Origin: Pseudomonas bijieensis
GTDB taxonomy: Bacteria > Pseudomonadota > Gammaproteobacteria > Pseudomonadales > Pseudomonadaceae
Assembly (NCBI RefSeq): GCF_013347965.1
Contig: NZ_CP048810.1
Coordinates: 3,595,501-3,659,500, forward strand
DNA length: 64,000 bases
Direction: 5' to 3'
Shown here: positions 37,467-45,777 of the stretch, piece by piece
Position numbering within the stretch: position 1 is the first letter of the stretch
Layout of the letters: each line of letters starts with the position of its first letter
Notes under the pieces: generated by a model
What the model was told of the DNA's origin: nothing
Seen by the model: the letters and a program-made list of their open reading frames with translations, nothing else
Databases searched by the model: none
Position numbers and translations under genes: made by a program

Positions 37467-39789
37467 ACGGATGCTGCCCCGGCTGTTCCTGGTCCTGCTG
37501 CTGGCAGTGCTGGCGCTCGCCGGTTGGCAATGGCGCAATGGCGCACCGCTGTCGGCCAATCTCATGGAGCTGGTGCCGGGCACGTCGCCCGATGCCCTGG
37601 AGCTGATCGCCGAGCAACGCATGCAGGAGCCGCTCAATCGTGAAGTGCTGGTGTTGGTCGGCCACACCGACCGCCAGCAAGCCATCGCCCTGGCACAGAC
37701 CCTGGGTGAGCAATGGCAGGCCAGCGGCCTGTTCGACAAGGTCCAGTGGACGTTGCAGGCCGACTTGCCGGCGCTGCGCACGCAATTGCTCAACGGGCGG
37801 TTGGCGATGCTCTCGGCGGCGGACCGCCAGCAATTGATCGAGCAGCCCCAAGCGTTTATCCAACAACGGGTGCAGGCCCTGTTCGACCCATTCAGCGGCT
37901 TCAGCCTGGTGCCGAACCAGGACGACTGGCTGGGCCTGACCGGGCGCATCCAGAACAGCCAGCCACAACGCGGCGCGATCAAATTCGATATTGGCAGCGG
38001 TGCGTTGGTCGCCGATGCCGACGGTAAGAGCTGGGTGATGCTGCGGGCTCGCGCCCAGGGCAACGCCTTCGACATGAACCTGCCGTTGCAAGTGGCCGAA
38101 CTGCTGCGGCGCAGCCGCGACCAGGCGGGCCAGGCCCAAGGGCAACTGCTGGCGGCCAGCGGCCTGCTGTACGCCGCCAGCGGCCAGCAACAGGCCTCGC
38201 GGGAAATCACCTGGGTCGGCGGCGGCGCGACGGTAGGCATCTTACTGCTGTTGTTACTGGCCTTCCGGCGTTTGCGCGTGTGGCTGGCGTTCGTGCCAGT
38301 GCTGGTGGGCATGCTGTTCGGCGCGGTGGCGTGCGTGGCCTTGTTCGGGCGCATGCATGTGATGACCCTGGTCCTGGGTTCCAGCCTGATCGGCGTCGCG
38401 GTGGACTACCCGCTGCACTACCTGTCCAAAAGCTGGAGCCTCAAGCCCTGGCGCAGCTGGCCGGCCTTGCGCCTGACTCTGCCGGGGCTGAGCCTGAGCC
38501 TGGCGACCACCTGCATCGGCTACCTGGCCCTGGCCTGGACGCCGTTCCCGGCCCTGACCCAGATCGCGATATTTTCCGCCGCCGGGCTGGTAGGCGCCTA
38601 CTTGACCGCCGTCTGCCTGCTGCCAGCGTTGCTCAAGGGTGCCGATTTGCGTCCGGCCCAGTGGCCGCTGCGGCTGTGCGAATGCCTGCTCCAGACCCGC
38701 CAGGCGCTGTTGGCGCGGGTGCCCACGCCAGTGCTGCTGGTGTTGCTGCTGAGTTTTTGCGCAGGCGGCCTCTGGCACCTGACCACCAAAAACGACATTC
38801 GCCAGTGGATCGGCACGCCCCAGCACCTTACCGACGAAGCCCGCGACATCGCGCGCATCACCGGCTTCCAGCCCACCAGCCAGTTCTTCCTGATCCGCGC
38901 CGGCGACCAGGCACAACTGCTGGAGCGCCAGACCGCCCTCAACGAACGGCTGGATCAGTTGATCGGCCTGGAGAAACTCCAGGGCTACCTGTCGCTTAAC
39001 CAACTGGTCAGCCCACCCGCCGAACAGCAGAAAGTGCGTGAGGCCCTGGCCCGCCTGCCAGCCTTCTGGCAACCGCTGCTGGACCTGGGCGTGCCGGTCG
39101 CCGCGCTGCAAACGGAGCTGGCGCAACTGCAAGCCTTGCCGGTGGAAGACATCGATGCAGCGTTGACCGGCCCCTTGGCCGAGCCCTATCGCACACTCTG
39201 GCTCGGCCCGACAGAACAAGGCGTGGCCGCCATGATCAGCCTGCAAGGCTTGAACGATGCCGCGCTGCTGCGGGTGCAGGCGGTGGATTTGCCAGGCGTG
39301 CAACTGGTGGATCGCCTGGGCGACCTGAACCGGGTCTTCGCCGCCACGCAGGTCAGCGCCGCCGAGTTGAAACTGGCCTCCTGCGTGCTGATTGTGCTGG
39401 TGCTGATCTGGCCGTTTGGCGTCGGCGGCGCCTTGCGCATCGTGGCACTGCCGCTGCTGGCTGCGCTGTGCAGCCTGGCGAGCCTCGGCTGGCTGGGGCA
39501 GCCACTGACCTTGTTCAGCCTGTTCGGCCTGTTGCTGGTGACGGCCATCGGCGTCGACTACGCGATCCTGATGCGCGAGCAGATCGGCGGTGCCGCCGTG
39601 AGCCTGCTGGGCACGTTCCTGGCGGCGGTCACCACCTGGCTGTCGTTCGGCCTGCTGGCGCTGTCCAGCACCCCGGCGGTGAGTAACTTCGGCCTGGCAG
39701 TGAGCCTGGGGCTGGCCTTCAGCTTCATGCTGGCGCCGTGGGCCGGGCATCAGGCCCACGCGGCTGCCGTCGCGGAGCCCGCCCCATGA
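37450..39789 (+). CDS. MMPL/RND-type exporter (aryl polyene cluster)
   Basis: 779 aa with two repeats of one TM, a large periplasmic loop and a bundle of five or six TMs, the MMPL layout. SSLIGVAVDYPLHYLSKSW (about residue 315) and VTAIGVDYAILMREQIGG (about residue 700) are the paired TM4-type motifs with conserved Asp. It likely extracts the pigment lipid from the inner membrane and hands it to the adjacent LolA-like carrier. It is coupled by overlaps on both sides. Confidence 0.9.
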   Translation: MILPSERMLPRLFLVLLLAVLALAGWQWRNGAPLSANLMELVPGTSPDALELIAEQRMQEPLNREVLVLVGHTDRQQAIALAQTLGEQWQASGLFDKVQWTLQADLPALRTQLLNGRLAMLSAADRQQLIEQPQAFIQQRVQALFDPFSGFSLVPNQDDWLGLTGRIQNSQPQRGAIKFDIGSGALVADADGKSWVMLRARAQGNAFDMNLPLQVAELLRRSRDQAGQAQGQLLAASGLLYAASGQQQASREITWVGGGATVGILLLLLLAFRRLRVWLAFVPVLVGMLFGAVACVALFGRMHVMTLVLGSSLIGVAVDYPLHYLSKSWSLKPWRSWPALRLTLPGLSLSLATTCIGYLALAWTPFPALTQIAIFSAAGLVGAYLTAVCLLPALLKGADLRPAQWPLRLCECLLQTRQALLARVPTPVLLVLLLSFCAGGLWHLTTKNDIRQWIGTPQHLTDEARDIARITGFQPTSQFFLIRAGDQAQLLERQTALNERLDQLIGLEKLQGYLSLNQLVSPPAEQQKVREALARLPAFWQPLLDLGVPVAALQTELAQLQALPVEDIDAALTGPLAEPYRTLWLGPTEQGVAAMISLQGLNDAALLRVQAVDLPGVQLVDRLGDLNRVFAATQVSAAELKLASCVLIVLVLIWPFGVGGALRIVALPLLAALCSLASLGWLGQPLTLFSLFGLLLVTAIGVDYAILMREQIGGAAVSLLGTFLAAVTTWLSFGLLALSSTPAVSNFGLAVSLGLAFSFMLAPWAGHQAHAAAVAEPAP

Positions 39790-40943
39790 TGACCCTGCTG
39801 TTCTGGCTCATGGCCCTGGGCTTGTTCGCTGTCGCAACCCGCATAGGCTGTCGCTTCGGGTTGATCCCGATTGTCAGCCAGTTGTTGCTGGCGACCTTCG
39901 GCCTGCCCCTGCTGATGTATTTCTGGATCGAGCCGGGCTGGCAGCTCAGCGGCGCGCAACTGGTGTCGCCGGTGTGGCTGAAGAACCTCTACAGCCTCGC
40001 GTTCGCGCTGTTGCTGGGGCACATTCTCAGCGACGTGATCGACCTGCGCCTGGATCGCCAGAGCGTGAAGATCGCCCTGCCCAGCTTCGTCGTTCCGTTT
40101 GCCTGCGGCCTGGCGACAGCGTTCTGGCTGCTGCCGCCCCAACCCTGGATCAGTTCCCTGGCGGTGGGGCTGCTGTTTGCGATCACCGCGATCCCGGTGC
40201 TGTACCTGTACCTGCGTCACATCGACTATCCGCCCGCCGCCACACGGCGATTGGTGCAAACGGCGATCCTGATCGACCTGGCCTGCTGGAGCCTGTTCGG
40301 CCTGGCCCAGGGCAGCCTCCACTTGAGCAGCCTGTTGCTGCCGCTGGCCTGCGCCGGCGTGCCGCTGCTGTTGCGCCTGCTCGGCCTGCGCCAGCCGTTG
40401 CTGTACAGCGGCGGGTTCTTTGCGCTGTTGGTGGTGGCCGAGCACTACCGGCTCAATGCACTGATCGTCGGCATCGGCTATCTGCTGTGCATGGCCGCGC
40501 TCAAAGTGCCCTTGCGGCTACCGCTCGATGCCGCCTGGATGCAGGGTTTGCAGACGTACCTGGCGATCCCGCTGATCCTCACGTTCGGCATTGTGCAGAT
40601 CAACGTCCACAGCGCCATGAACAGCCTCGACTGGGTGCAATTGACGGCGTTGCTGCTGTTGCCCATCGCCAGCAAACTGCTGGGCAACTGGCTGGGGCTG
40701 GGATGGGCCGCCGCTCCCTTCGCCGGCGCCAGTCGTTGGCGCGAAAGTGTCTTGCTGAATATTCGCGGCTTGAGTGAAATCGTCTTCCTCAATCTGCTCT
40801 TGCAACAACAGCTCATCAGCCCCGCGCTGTACTTCATGCTGATGCTGATGGGACTGATCGCGACATTGCTGCCGGCCTTGGCCGGTTTCCACCGTATTCC
40901 CTCGATTGCCGTCCCGGCCAGGAGCTCCAGTGCCAATAGTTGA
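39786..40943 (+). CDS. Kef/CPA2-like integral membrane protein in the pigment cluster
   Basis: 385 aa, about eleven or twelve hydrophobic helices. Similarity to the Na+/H+ exchanger (CPA2) fold is seen in LYSLAFALLLGHILSDVIDL, LLFAITAIPVLYLYLRH, ILIDLACWSLF and RESVLLNIRGLSEIVFLNLLL. There is no cytosolic TrkA-N or RCK domain. It is not a usual part of the E. coli-type APE cluster. The start ATGATG at 39786 overlaps the exporter stop. Transport function is only inferred. Confidence 0.75.
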   Translation: MMTLLFWLMALGLFAVATRIGCRFGLIPIVSQLLLATFGLPLLMYFWIEPGWQLSGAQLVSPVWLKNLYSLAFALLLGHILSDVIDLRLDRQSVKIALPSFVVPFACGLATAFWLLPPQPWISSLAVGLLFAITAIPVLYLYLRHIDYPPAATRRLVQTAILIDLACWSLFGLAQGSLHLSSLLLPLACAGVPLLLRLLGLRQPLLYSGGFFALLVVAEHYRLNALIVGIGYLLCMAALKVPLRLPLDAAWMQGLQTYLAIPLILTFGIVQINVHSAMNSLDWVQLTALLLLPIASKLLGNWLGLGWAAAPFAGASRWRESVLLNIRGLSEIVFLNLLLQQQLISPALYFMLMLMGLIATLLPALAGFHRIPSIAVPARSSSANS

Positions 40944-42177
40944 AATGGAACGTCGGCAGGTCGTCGTCATCGGCGCAGGCCCTTCCGGCGCTATCGCGGC
41001 GGCGCTGCTCAAGCGCAAGGGCCACGATGTGCTGGTCATCGAGCGCCAGCATTTCCCCCGGTTCTCCATCGGCGAGAGCCTGTTGTCCCATTGCCTGGAT
41101 TTCGTCGAAGAAGCCGGCATGCTCGACGCGGTGAATGCCGCTGGATTCCAGCGCAAGAACGGCGCCGCGTTCGCCTGGGGTGAGCGCTACAGCGCCTTCG
41201 ATTTCGGCGACACCTTCAGCAACGGCAAGCCCACGACCTTCCAGGTGCAACGCGCCGACTTCGACAAACTGCTGGCCGACCAGGCTGCGCTGCAAGGCGT
41301 GGAGATCCGCTACGGCCAAGCCATTGCCTGCGCCGATTTCACTCTCGCCAAGCCGCAACTGGGCGTGCAGCGCGAAGACGGCAGCGAGTACCGGGTCGAA
41401 GCCGACTTCGTGCTCGATGCCAGCGGCTATGGCCGAGTCCTGCCGCGCCTGCTGGACCTTGAGGCACCGTCGAACTTCCCGGTGCGCCAGGCCGTGTTCA
41501 CCCATATTGAAGATCGCATCGACGCGGCGACTTTCGACCGCGAAAAAATCCTCATCACCACCCATCCGAGCAAGCGCGACGTGTGGTTCTGGACCATTCC
41601 GTTCAGCGGCGGGCGTTGCTCGGTGGGCGTGGTCGCCGCCGCGGAACATTTCGCTGGCCGCACCGACGACCTCGATGCCTGCCTGCGCGGCTTCATCGAC
41701 GAAACCCCAAGCCTGGCCGGCGTGCTGCGCAACGCCGTGTGGGACACCCCGGCGCGGACCATCGGCGGCTACTCGGCCAACGTCAAGACCCTGCATGGTC
41801 CTGGCTTCGCCCTGCTGGGCAACGCCGCGGAATTCCTCGACCCGGTATTCTCCTCCGGCGTGACCATCGCCATGCGTTCGGCGAGCATGGCCGCCGACGT
41901 ACTCCACCGTCAGTTGCAAGGCCAAAGCGTGGACTGGCAAAGCGAGTTCGCCGAACCCCTCAAGCGCGGCGTCGACACCTTCCGCTGCTATGTCGAGGGC
42001 TGGTACGCCGGCACCTTCCAGGACGTGATTTTCTATACCGAAGGTTCGGACGACATCCGTCGCATGATCAGCTCGATCCTGGCCGGCTACGCCTGGGATC
42101 AGCGCAACCCGTTCGTCAGCGAACCCAAGCGGCGCCTGCGCATGCTTTCGGAAATCTGTGCGAGCCCGGCACCATGA
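40930..42177 (+). CDS. FAD-dependent halogenase-like oxidoreductase (aryl polyene cluster)
   Basis: 415-aa flavoprotein. GAGPSGAIAAALLKRKGHD is the FAD GxGxxG site. FSIGESLLSHCLDF, GFQRKNGAAFAW (Lys at the position used by PltA-type halogenases) and WFWTIPFS, a WxWxIP motif, are the three signatures of flavin-dependent halogenases. Xanthomonadins, related pigments, carry bromine, so aryl-ring halogenation is plausible. The motifs also occur in some non-halogenating relatives. The GTG start at 40930 has AGGAG 5 nt upstream; an ATG at 40945 is the alternative. Confidence 0.82.
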   Translation: MPIVEMERRQVVVIGAGPSGAIAAALLKRKGHDVLVIERQHFPRFSIGESLLSHCLDFVEEAGMLDAVNAAGFQRKNGAAFAWGERYSAFDFGDTFSNGKPTTFQVQRADFDKLLADQAALQGVEIRYGQAIACADFTLAKPQLGVQREDGSEYRVEADFVLDASGYGRVLPRLLDLEAPSNFPVRQAVFTHIEDRIDAATFDREKILITTHPSKRDVWFWTIPFSGGRCSVGVVAAAEHFAGRTDDLDACLRGFIDETPSLAGVLRNAVWDTPARTIGGYSANVKTLHGPGFALLGNAAEFLDPVFSSGVTIAMRSASMAADVLHRQLQGQSVDWQSEFAEPLKRGVDTFRCYVEGWYAGTFQDVIFYTEGSDDIRRMISSILAGYAWDQRNPFVSEPKRRLRMLSEICASPAP

Positions 42178-42187
42178 GTCAGCAACC

Positions 42188-42916
42188 ATGAGCTACCTGA
42201 GTGACAACTACGTCGAAGAAACCCGCTTCGGCTTCTGGTTCCTGCGCAGCCACACCTGGCAGCACCATGTGTTGCGCGTAGCGATCAACGACCTGCGCAG
42301 CCTGTTCAGCACCCCGCTGCCGGCCAACCCGGTGCTGCTGGATGCCGGCTGCGGCCAGGGCAAATCATTCCAGTACCTGCGTCAGGTGTTTGCGCCGCAA
42401 CGCCTGATCGGCGTGGATGCCGACCCCCACAGTCTGGATCTGAGCCGTGAGGAAGCCGCGCGCCAGGGCATCACCGTGGAGCTGATCGGCAGCGACTGCG
42501 CGACATTGACGGTGCCCGATGCCAGCGTCGACCTGCTGTTCTGCCACCAGACCTTCCATCACCTGGTGGAGCAGGAAAAGGCCCTCGCCGAGTTCTATCG
42601 CGTACTCAAGCCCGGCGGCTACTTGATGTTCGCCGAATCCACCGAAGCCTACATCGACACCTGGGTGATTCGCTGGCTGTTCCGCCATCCCATGCACGTG
42701 CAGAAAAGCGCCGCGCAATACCTGGAGATGATCCGCGAGCAGGGTTTCCAGTTCGAGGCCCGCAACGTGTCCTACCCGTACCTGTGGTGGAGCCGTGCCA
42801 AGGATTTCGGCCTGCTGGAACGCTTTGGCCTGCGTCGTCCCAAGCCATTTGGCGAGCGGGAGGAAACCCTGGTCAACGTAGTGGCTCGCAAACCTCTCGA
42901 AGGGGCTGCCGGATGA
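42188..42916 (+). CDS. Class I SAM-dependent methyltransferase (aryl polyene cluster)
   Basis: 242 aa. VLLDAGCGQGKSFQYL (motif I, about residues 50-65), GVDADPHSLDL (motif II), DLLFCHQTFHHL and FYRVLKPGGYLMFAEST (motif post-II/III). A methyltransferase acting on the aryl head or its hydroxyl is common in APE clusters. It is tightly spaced after the flavoenzyme and overlaps the next ATG by 4 nt. Confidence 0.9.
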   Translation: MSYLSDNYVEETRFGFWFLRSHTWQHHVLRVAINDLRSLFSTPLPANPVLLDAGCGQGKSFQYLRQVFAPQRLIGVDADPHSLDLSREEAARQGITVELIGSDCATLTVPDASVDLLFCHQTFHHLVEQEKALAEFYRVLKPGGYLMFAESTEAYIDTWVIRWLFRHPMHVQKSAAQYLEMIREQGFQFEARNVSYPYLWWSRAKDFGLLERFGLRRPKPFGEREETLVNVVARKPLEGAAG

Positions 42917-43395
42917 TCCGTGGCCTGCTGATCGCCTGTGTGTTGCTGCTCAGTGCCTGCGCCAGCCACGCGCCGCTGCCCGCGCGCATGCCGACCCTGG
43001 CGTTGCCGATGCAACTGCACATCGAGCGGACAATGGCCGGCCAACGCCAGGACTGGTTGCTGGTGATCCAGCGCGAAGACGCCAGCATCCGTTGGTCGAT
43101 GATGGACCCGCTGGGCATTCCAGCGGCCCGTCAGCGCCTGGTCGCTGGCCAGTGGCAGGCCGACGGTCTGCTGCCGCCCAACGCCGAGGCCCGGGAGTTG
43201 TTCGCCGCGCTGCTGTTCGCCCTGACCCCCGAAGCCGAACTGCCCGACAACTACCCGGCCGCCCGGCAACAGGCGTCGCAACGGAGCCTCGATAGTCGCT
43301 GGCTGGTGCGCTACAAGCAGCCGCTGGATTTTGAACTGAGCCTGCCCCAAGGCCCCCGCTACCGCATCACACCGTTGACCGAGAACGCCCCATGA
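42913..43395 (+). CDS. DUF3261 outer-membrane lipoprotein (aryl polyene cluster)
   Basis: 160-aa lipoprotein with lipobox LLLSAC at residues 10-15, followed by ASH, so it should be sorted to the outer membrane. The mature part (RQDWLLVIQREDASIRWSMM, LPDNYPAARQQ) matches DUF3261, a family tied to aryl-polyene clusters. It could receive the pigment lipid at the outer membrane, as LolB does for lipoproteins; that role is an inference from the neighbouring LolA-like gene. Confidence 0.84.
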   Translation: MIRGLLIACVLLLSACASHAPLPARMPTLALPMQLHIERTMAGQRQDWLLVIQREDASIRWSMMDPLGIPAARQRLVAGQWQADGLLPPNAEARELFAALLFALTPEAELPDNYPAARQQASQRSLDSRWLVRYKQPLDFELSLPQGPRYRITPLTENAP

Positions 43396-44588
43396 CCGCC
43401 TATTTGAATGCCCTCGGGGTGATCTGCGCCCTGGGCCGCGACAGACATAGCGTCGCGCGCAACCTGTTTGCCGGCGACTGCTCGGGCGTGCGCATCGAGG
43501 ATGGCTGGGTGGCCGAACGCGCCTTGCCGGTCGCCTCGGTGCCGGGGGAACTCGCGCCCATCCCCCCTGCCCTTGCGGCGCAACGCAGCCGCAACAACCA
43601 ACTGCTGCTGGAAGCCGGGTTGCAGATTCGCGCAGAGATCGACCAGACCATCCAGGCCTATGGTCATGCCCGTATCGGCATCGTCCTGGGCACCAGCACG
43701 TCGGGCATCGATGAGGCCAGCCAGGGCATCGCCCACTACCTGCGCGAACAACGCTTCCCCGATGGCTACGACTATCAGCAACAGGAACTCAGCGCGCCGG
43801 CCAATTTTCTTTCCGACTGGCTCGGCCTGAGCGGTCCGTCCTACGTGATCTCCACGGCCTGCACCTCCAGCGCCCGCGCCTTGATGAGTGCCCGACGCCT
43901 GCTGGACCTGGGCCTGTGCGATGCCGTGCTGTGCGGTGGCGTGGACAGCCTGTGCAAACTGACCCTCAACGGTTTTTCCGCACTGGAAGCGGTATCGAGC
44001 GAACGCTGCAATCCGTTTTCGGTGAACCGCAGCGGCATCAACATCGGCGAAGCGGCGGTGCTGTTCCTGATGAGCAAGACCCCGGGAGACGGCCCCAGGA
44101 TCGCCCTGCTGGGCGACGGCGCCAGCTCCGATGCCCATCATATTTCCGCCCCCGAGCCCAGCGGTCGCGGCGCCCGCCAGGCCATGGAAAAAGCCCTGCA
44201 TTGCGCGGGCCTCGAAGCCAGCCAGATCGACTACCTGAACCTGCACGGCACCGCCACGCAGCACAACGACGCCATGGAGAGCCAGGCCGTGGCCGGGCTG
44301 TTCCCGGCGGGTGTGCCCTGCTCGTCCACCAAGCCCATGACCGGCCATACCCTCGGCGCGGCCGGGGCGCTGGAAGCGGCGTTCTGCTGGCTGGCCCTGA
44401 GCCCCCAAAACAGCGCCCAGGCCCTGCCACCGCATGTCTGGGACGGCCAGGCCGATCCTGCGTTGCCGGCGCTGGACTGGGTCACCGCCAGCACCCGCCT
44501 GAACCCGGCCATCCCGCGCCGCCTGATGAGCAATTCATTTGCCTTCGGCGGCAACAACGTCAGCCTGATTATCGGAGACGCCCCATGA
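43392..44588 (+). CDS. Beta-ketoacyl-ACP synthase (KS) A (aryl polyene cluster)
   Basis: 398-aa FabF-fold ketosynthase with intact triad: Cys157 in STACTSS, His285 in NLHGTAT and His319 in MTGHTLGAAG. C-terminal NSFAFGGNNVSLI is kept. It condenses malonyl-ACP units in polyene growth, probably partnering the chain-length-factor protein or the second KS. It is linked to its neighbours by 4-nt overlaps. Confidence 0.93.
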   Translation: MTAYLNALGVICALGRDRHSVARNLFAGDCSGVRIEDGWVAERALPVASVPGELAPIPPALAAQRSRNNQLLLEAGLQIRAEIDQTIQAYGHARIGIVLGTSTSGIDEASQGIAHYLREQRFPDGYDYQQQELSAPANFLSDWLGLSGPSYVISTACTSSARALMSARRLLDLGLCDAVLCGGVDSLCKLTLNGFSALEAVSSERCNPFSVNRSGINIGEAAVLFLMSKTPGDGPRIALLGDGASSDAHHISAPEPSGRGARQAMEKALHCAGLEASQIDYLNLHGTATQHNDAMESQAVAGLFPAGVPCSSTKPMTGHTLGAAGALEAAFCWLALSPQNSAQALPPHVWDGQADPALPALDWVTASTRLNPAIPRRLMSNSFAFGGNNVSLIIGDAP

Positions 44589-45052
44589 TTGACTGGCCGC
44601 TCGCCGAACTGCTGCCCCACGCAGGGGACATGATCCTCATCGACCGGATCCTGTCGTTCGATGACGAACAGATCCATACCCACACCACCGTCAAGCCTGG
44701 TGGTTTGTTCAACCGCGAAGACGGCGCGCTGCCGGCCTGGGTCGGCATCGAGCTGATGGCCCAGAGCGTCGCGGCGTTTGCCGGTTGCCATGCACGCCGG
44801 CGCGGCGATGCCGTGGAGCTGGGCTTTTTGCTCGGCACCCGCAAGTTCGAATGCAACGTCGACTGTTTTCCCGTCGGTGCCGAGCTGAGCATCCACGGCG
44901 TGCGCTCCCTGGAAGACGACAACGGCATGGGCGTGTTCGAATGCCACATCCACGCCCCCGGCATCCATGCCACGGCCCGGCTCAACGTTTTCCGTCCGCC
45001 CAAGGCCGCCCATTACCTTCATGAACCGTCCGCAACAGGAAACCCGTCATGA
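44585..45052 (+). CDS. Hot-dog 3-hydroxyacyl-ACP dehydratase (ApeP-like)
   Basis: 155 aa. LLPHAGDMILIDRILSFD opens the protein with the His of the hot-dog dehydratase site; WVGIELMAQSVAAFAGCHARRRG follows. This is the ApeP-type dehydratase, which with the ApeI-type domain (here fused to the ligase) removes water to form the conjugated double bonds. The stop overlaps the ketoreductase ATG by 4 nt. Confidence 0.88.
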   Translation: MIDWPLAELLPHAGDMILIDRILSFDDEQIHTHTTVKPGGLFNREDGALPAWVGIELMAQSVAAFAGCHARRRGDAVELGFLLGTRKFECNVDCFPVGAELSIHGVRSLEDDNGMGVFECHIHAPGIHATARLNVFRPPKAAHYLHEPSATGNPS

Positions 45053-45777
45053 CTGAATCCGTACTGGTCACCGGCTCCAGCCGTGGCATCGGCCGCGCCA
45101 TCGCCCTGCGCCTGGCCGAGGCCGGGCACGACATCGTGCTGCATTGCCGCAGCGGCCGCGCCGAGGCCGAAGCGGTCCAGGCAGAAATCCAGGCCCTGGG
45201 CCGCCAGGCGCGAGTACTGCAATTCGACGTGTCCGACCGCGCTGCCTGCAAAGCGACTCTCGAAGCCGACGTCGAAACCCACGGCGCCTATTACGGCGTG
45301 GTGCTCAATGCCGGCCTGACCCGCGATGGCGCCTTCCCGGCCCTGAGCGAAGACGACTGGGATGTGGTGATGCGCACCAACCTCGACGGTTTCTACAACG
45401 TGCTGCACCCGGTGATGATGCCGATGATCCGGCGTCGCGCCGCCGGGCGGATCGTCTGCATCACCTCGGTCTCCGGGCTGATCGGTAATCGCGGGCAGGT
45501 CAACTACAGTGCTTCGAAGGCCGGTTTGATCGGTGCGGCGAAGGCGTTGGCAATCGAGCTGGGCAAGCGCAAGATCACCGTCAATTGCGTCGCGCCCGGC
45601 CTGATCGACACCGCCATGCTCGATGAAAACGTACCCGTGGAAGAACTGATGAAAATGATCCCCGCCCAGCGCATGGGCACTGCGCAAGAAGTGGCGGGTG
45701 CGGTGAATTTCCTGATGTCCGCCGAAGCCGGCTACATCACCCGGCAAGTCCTGGCCGTCAACGGAGGCTTGTGCTGA
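45049..45777 (+). CDS. 3-ketoacyl-ACP reductase (FabG-like, aryl polyene cluster)
   Basis: 242-aa short-chain dehydrogenase. TGSSRGIGRAIALRLA (NADPH site), NAG at about residue 85, catalytic Ser in ITSVSGLIGNRGQ and YSASKAG (Tyr and Lys, about residues 152-156). It reduces the 3-keto group after each condensation (ApeQ-type role). A TGATG junction with the next KS gives a 1-nt overlap, and GGAGG lies within its last codons. Confidence 0.94.
   Translation: MTESVLVTGSSRGIGRAIALRLAEAGHDIVLHCRSGRAEAEAVQAEIQALGRQARVLQFDVSDRAACKATLEADVETHGAYYGVVLNAGLTRDGAFPALSEDDWDVVMRTNLDGFYNVLHPVMMPMIRRRAAGRIVCITSVSGLIGNRGQVNYSASKAGLIGAAKALAIELGKRKITVNCVAPGLIDTAMLDENVPVEELMKMIPAQRMGTAQEVAGAVNFLMSAEAGYITRQVLAVNGGLC

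Noticed and set aside
38254..39759. A 501-codon open frame opposite the MMPL exporter
   Set aside because: Shadow with a Gln-rich translation.
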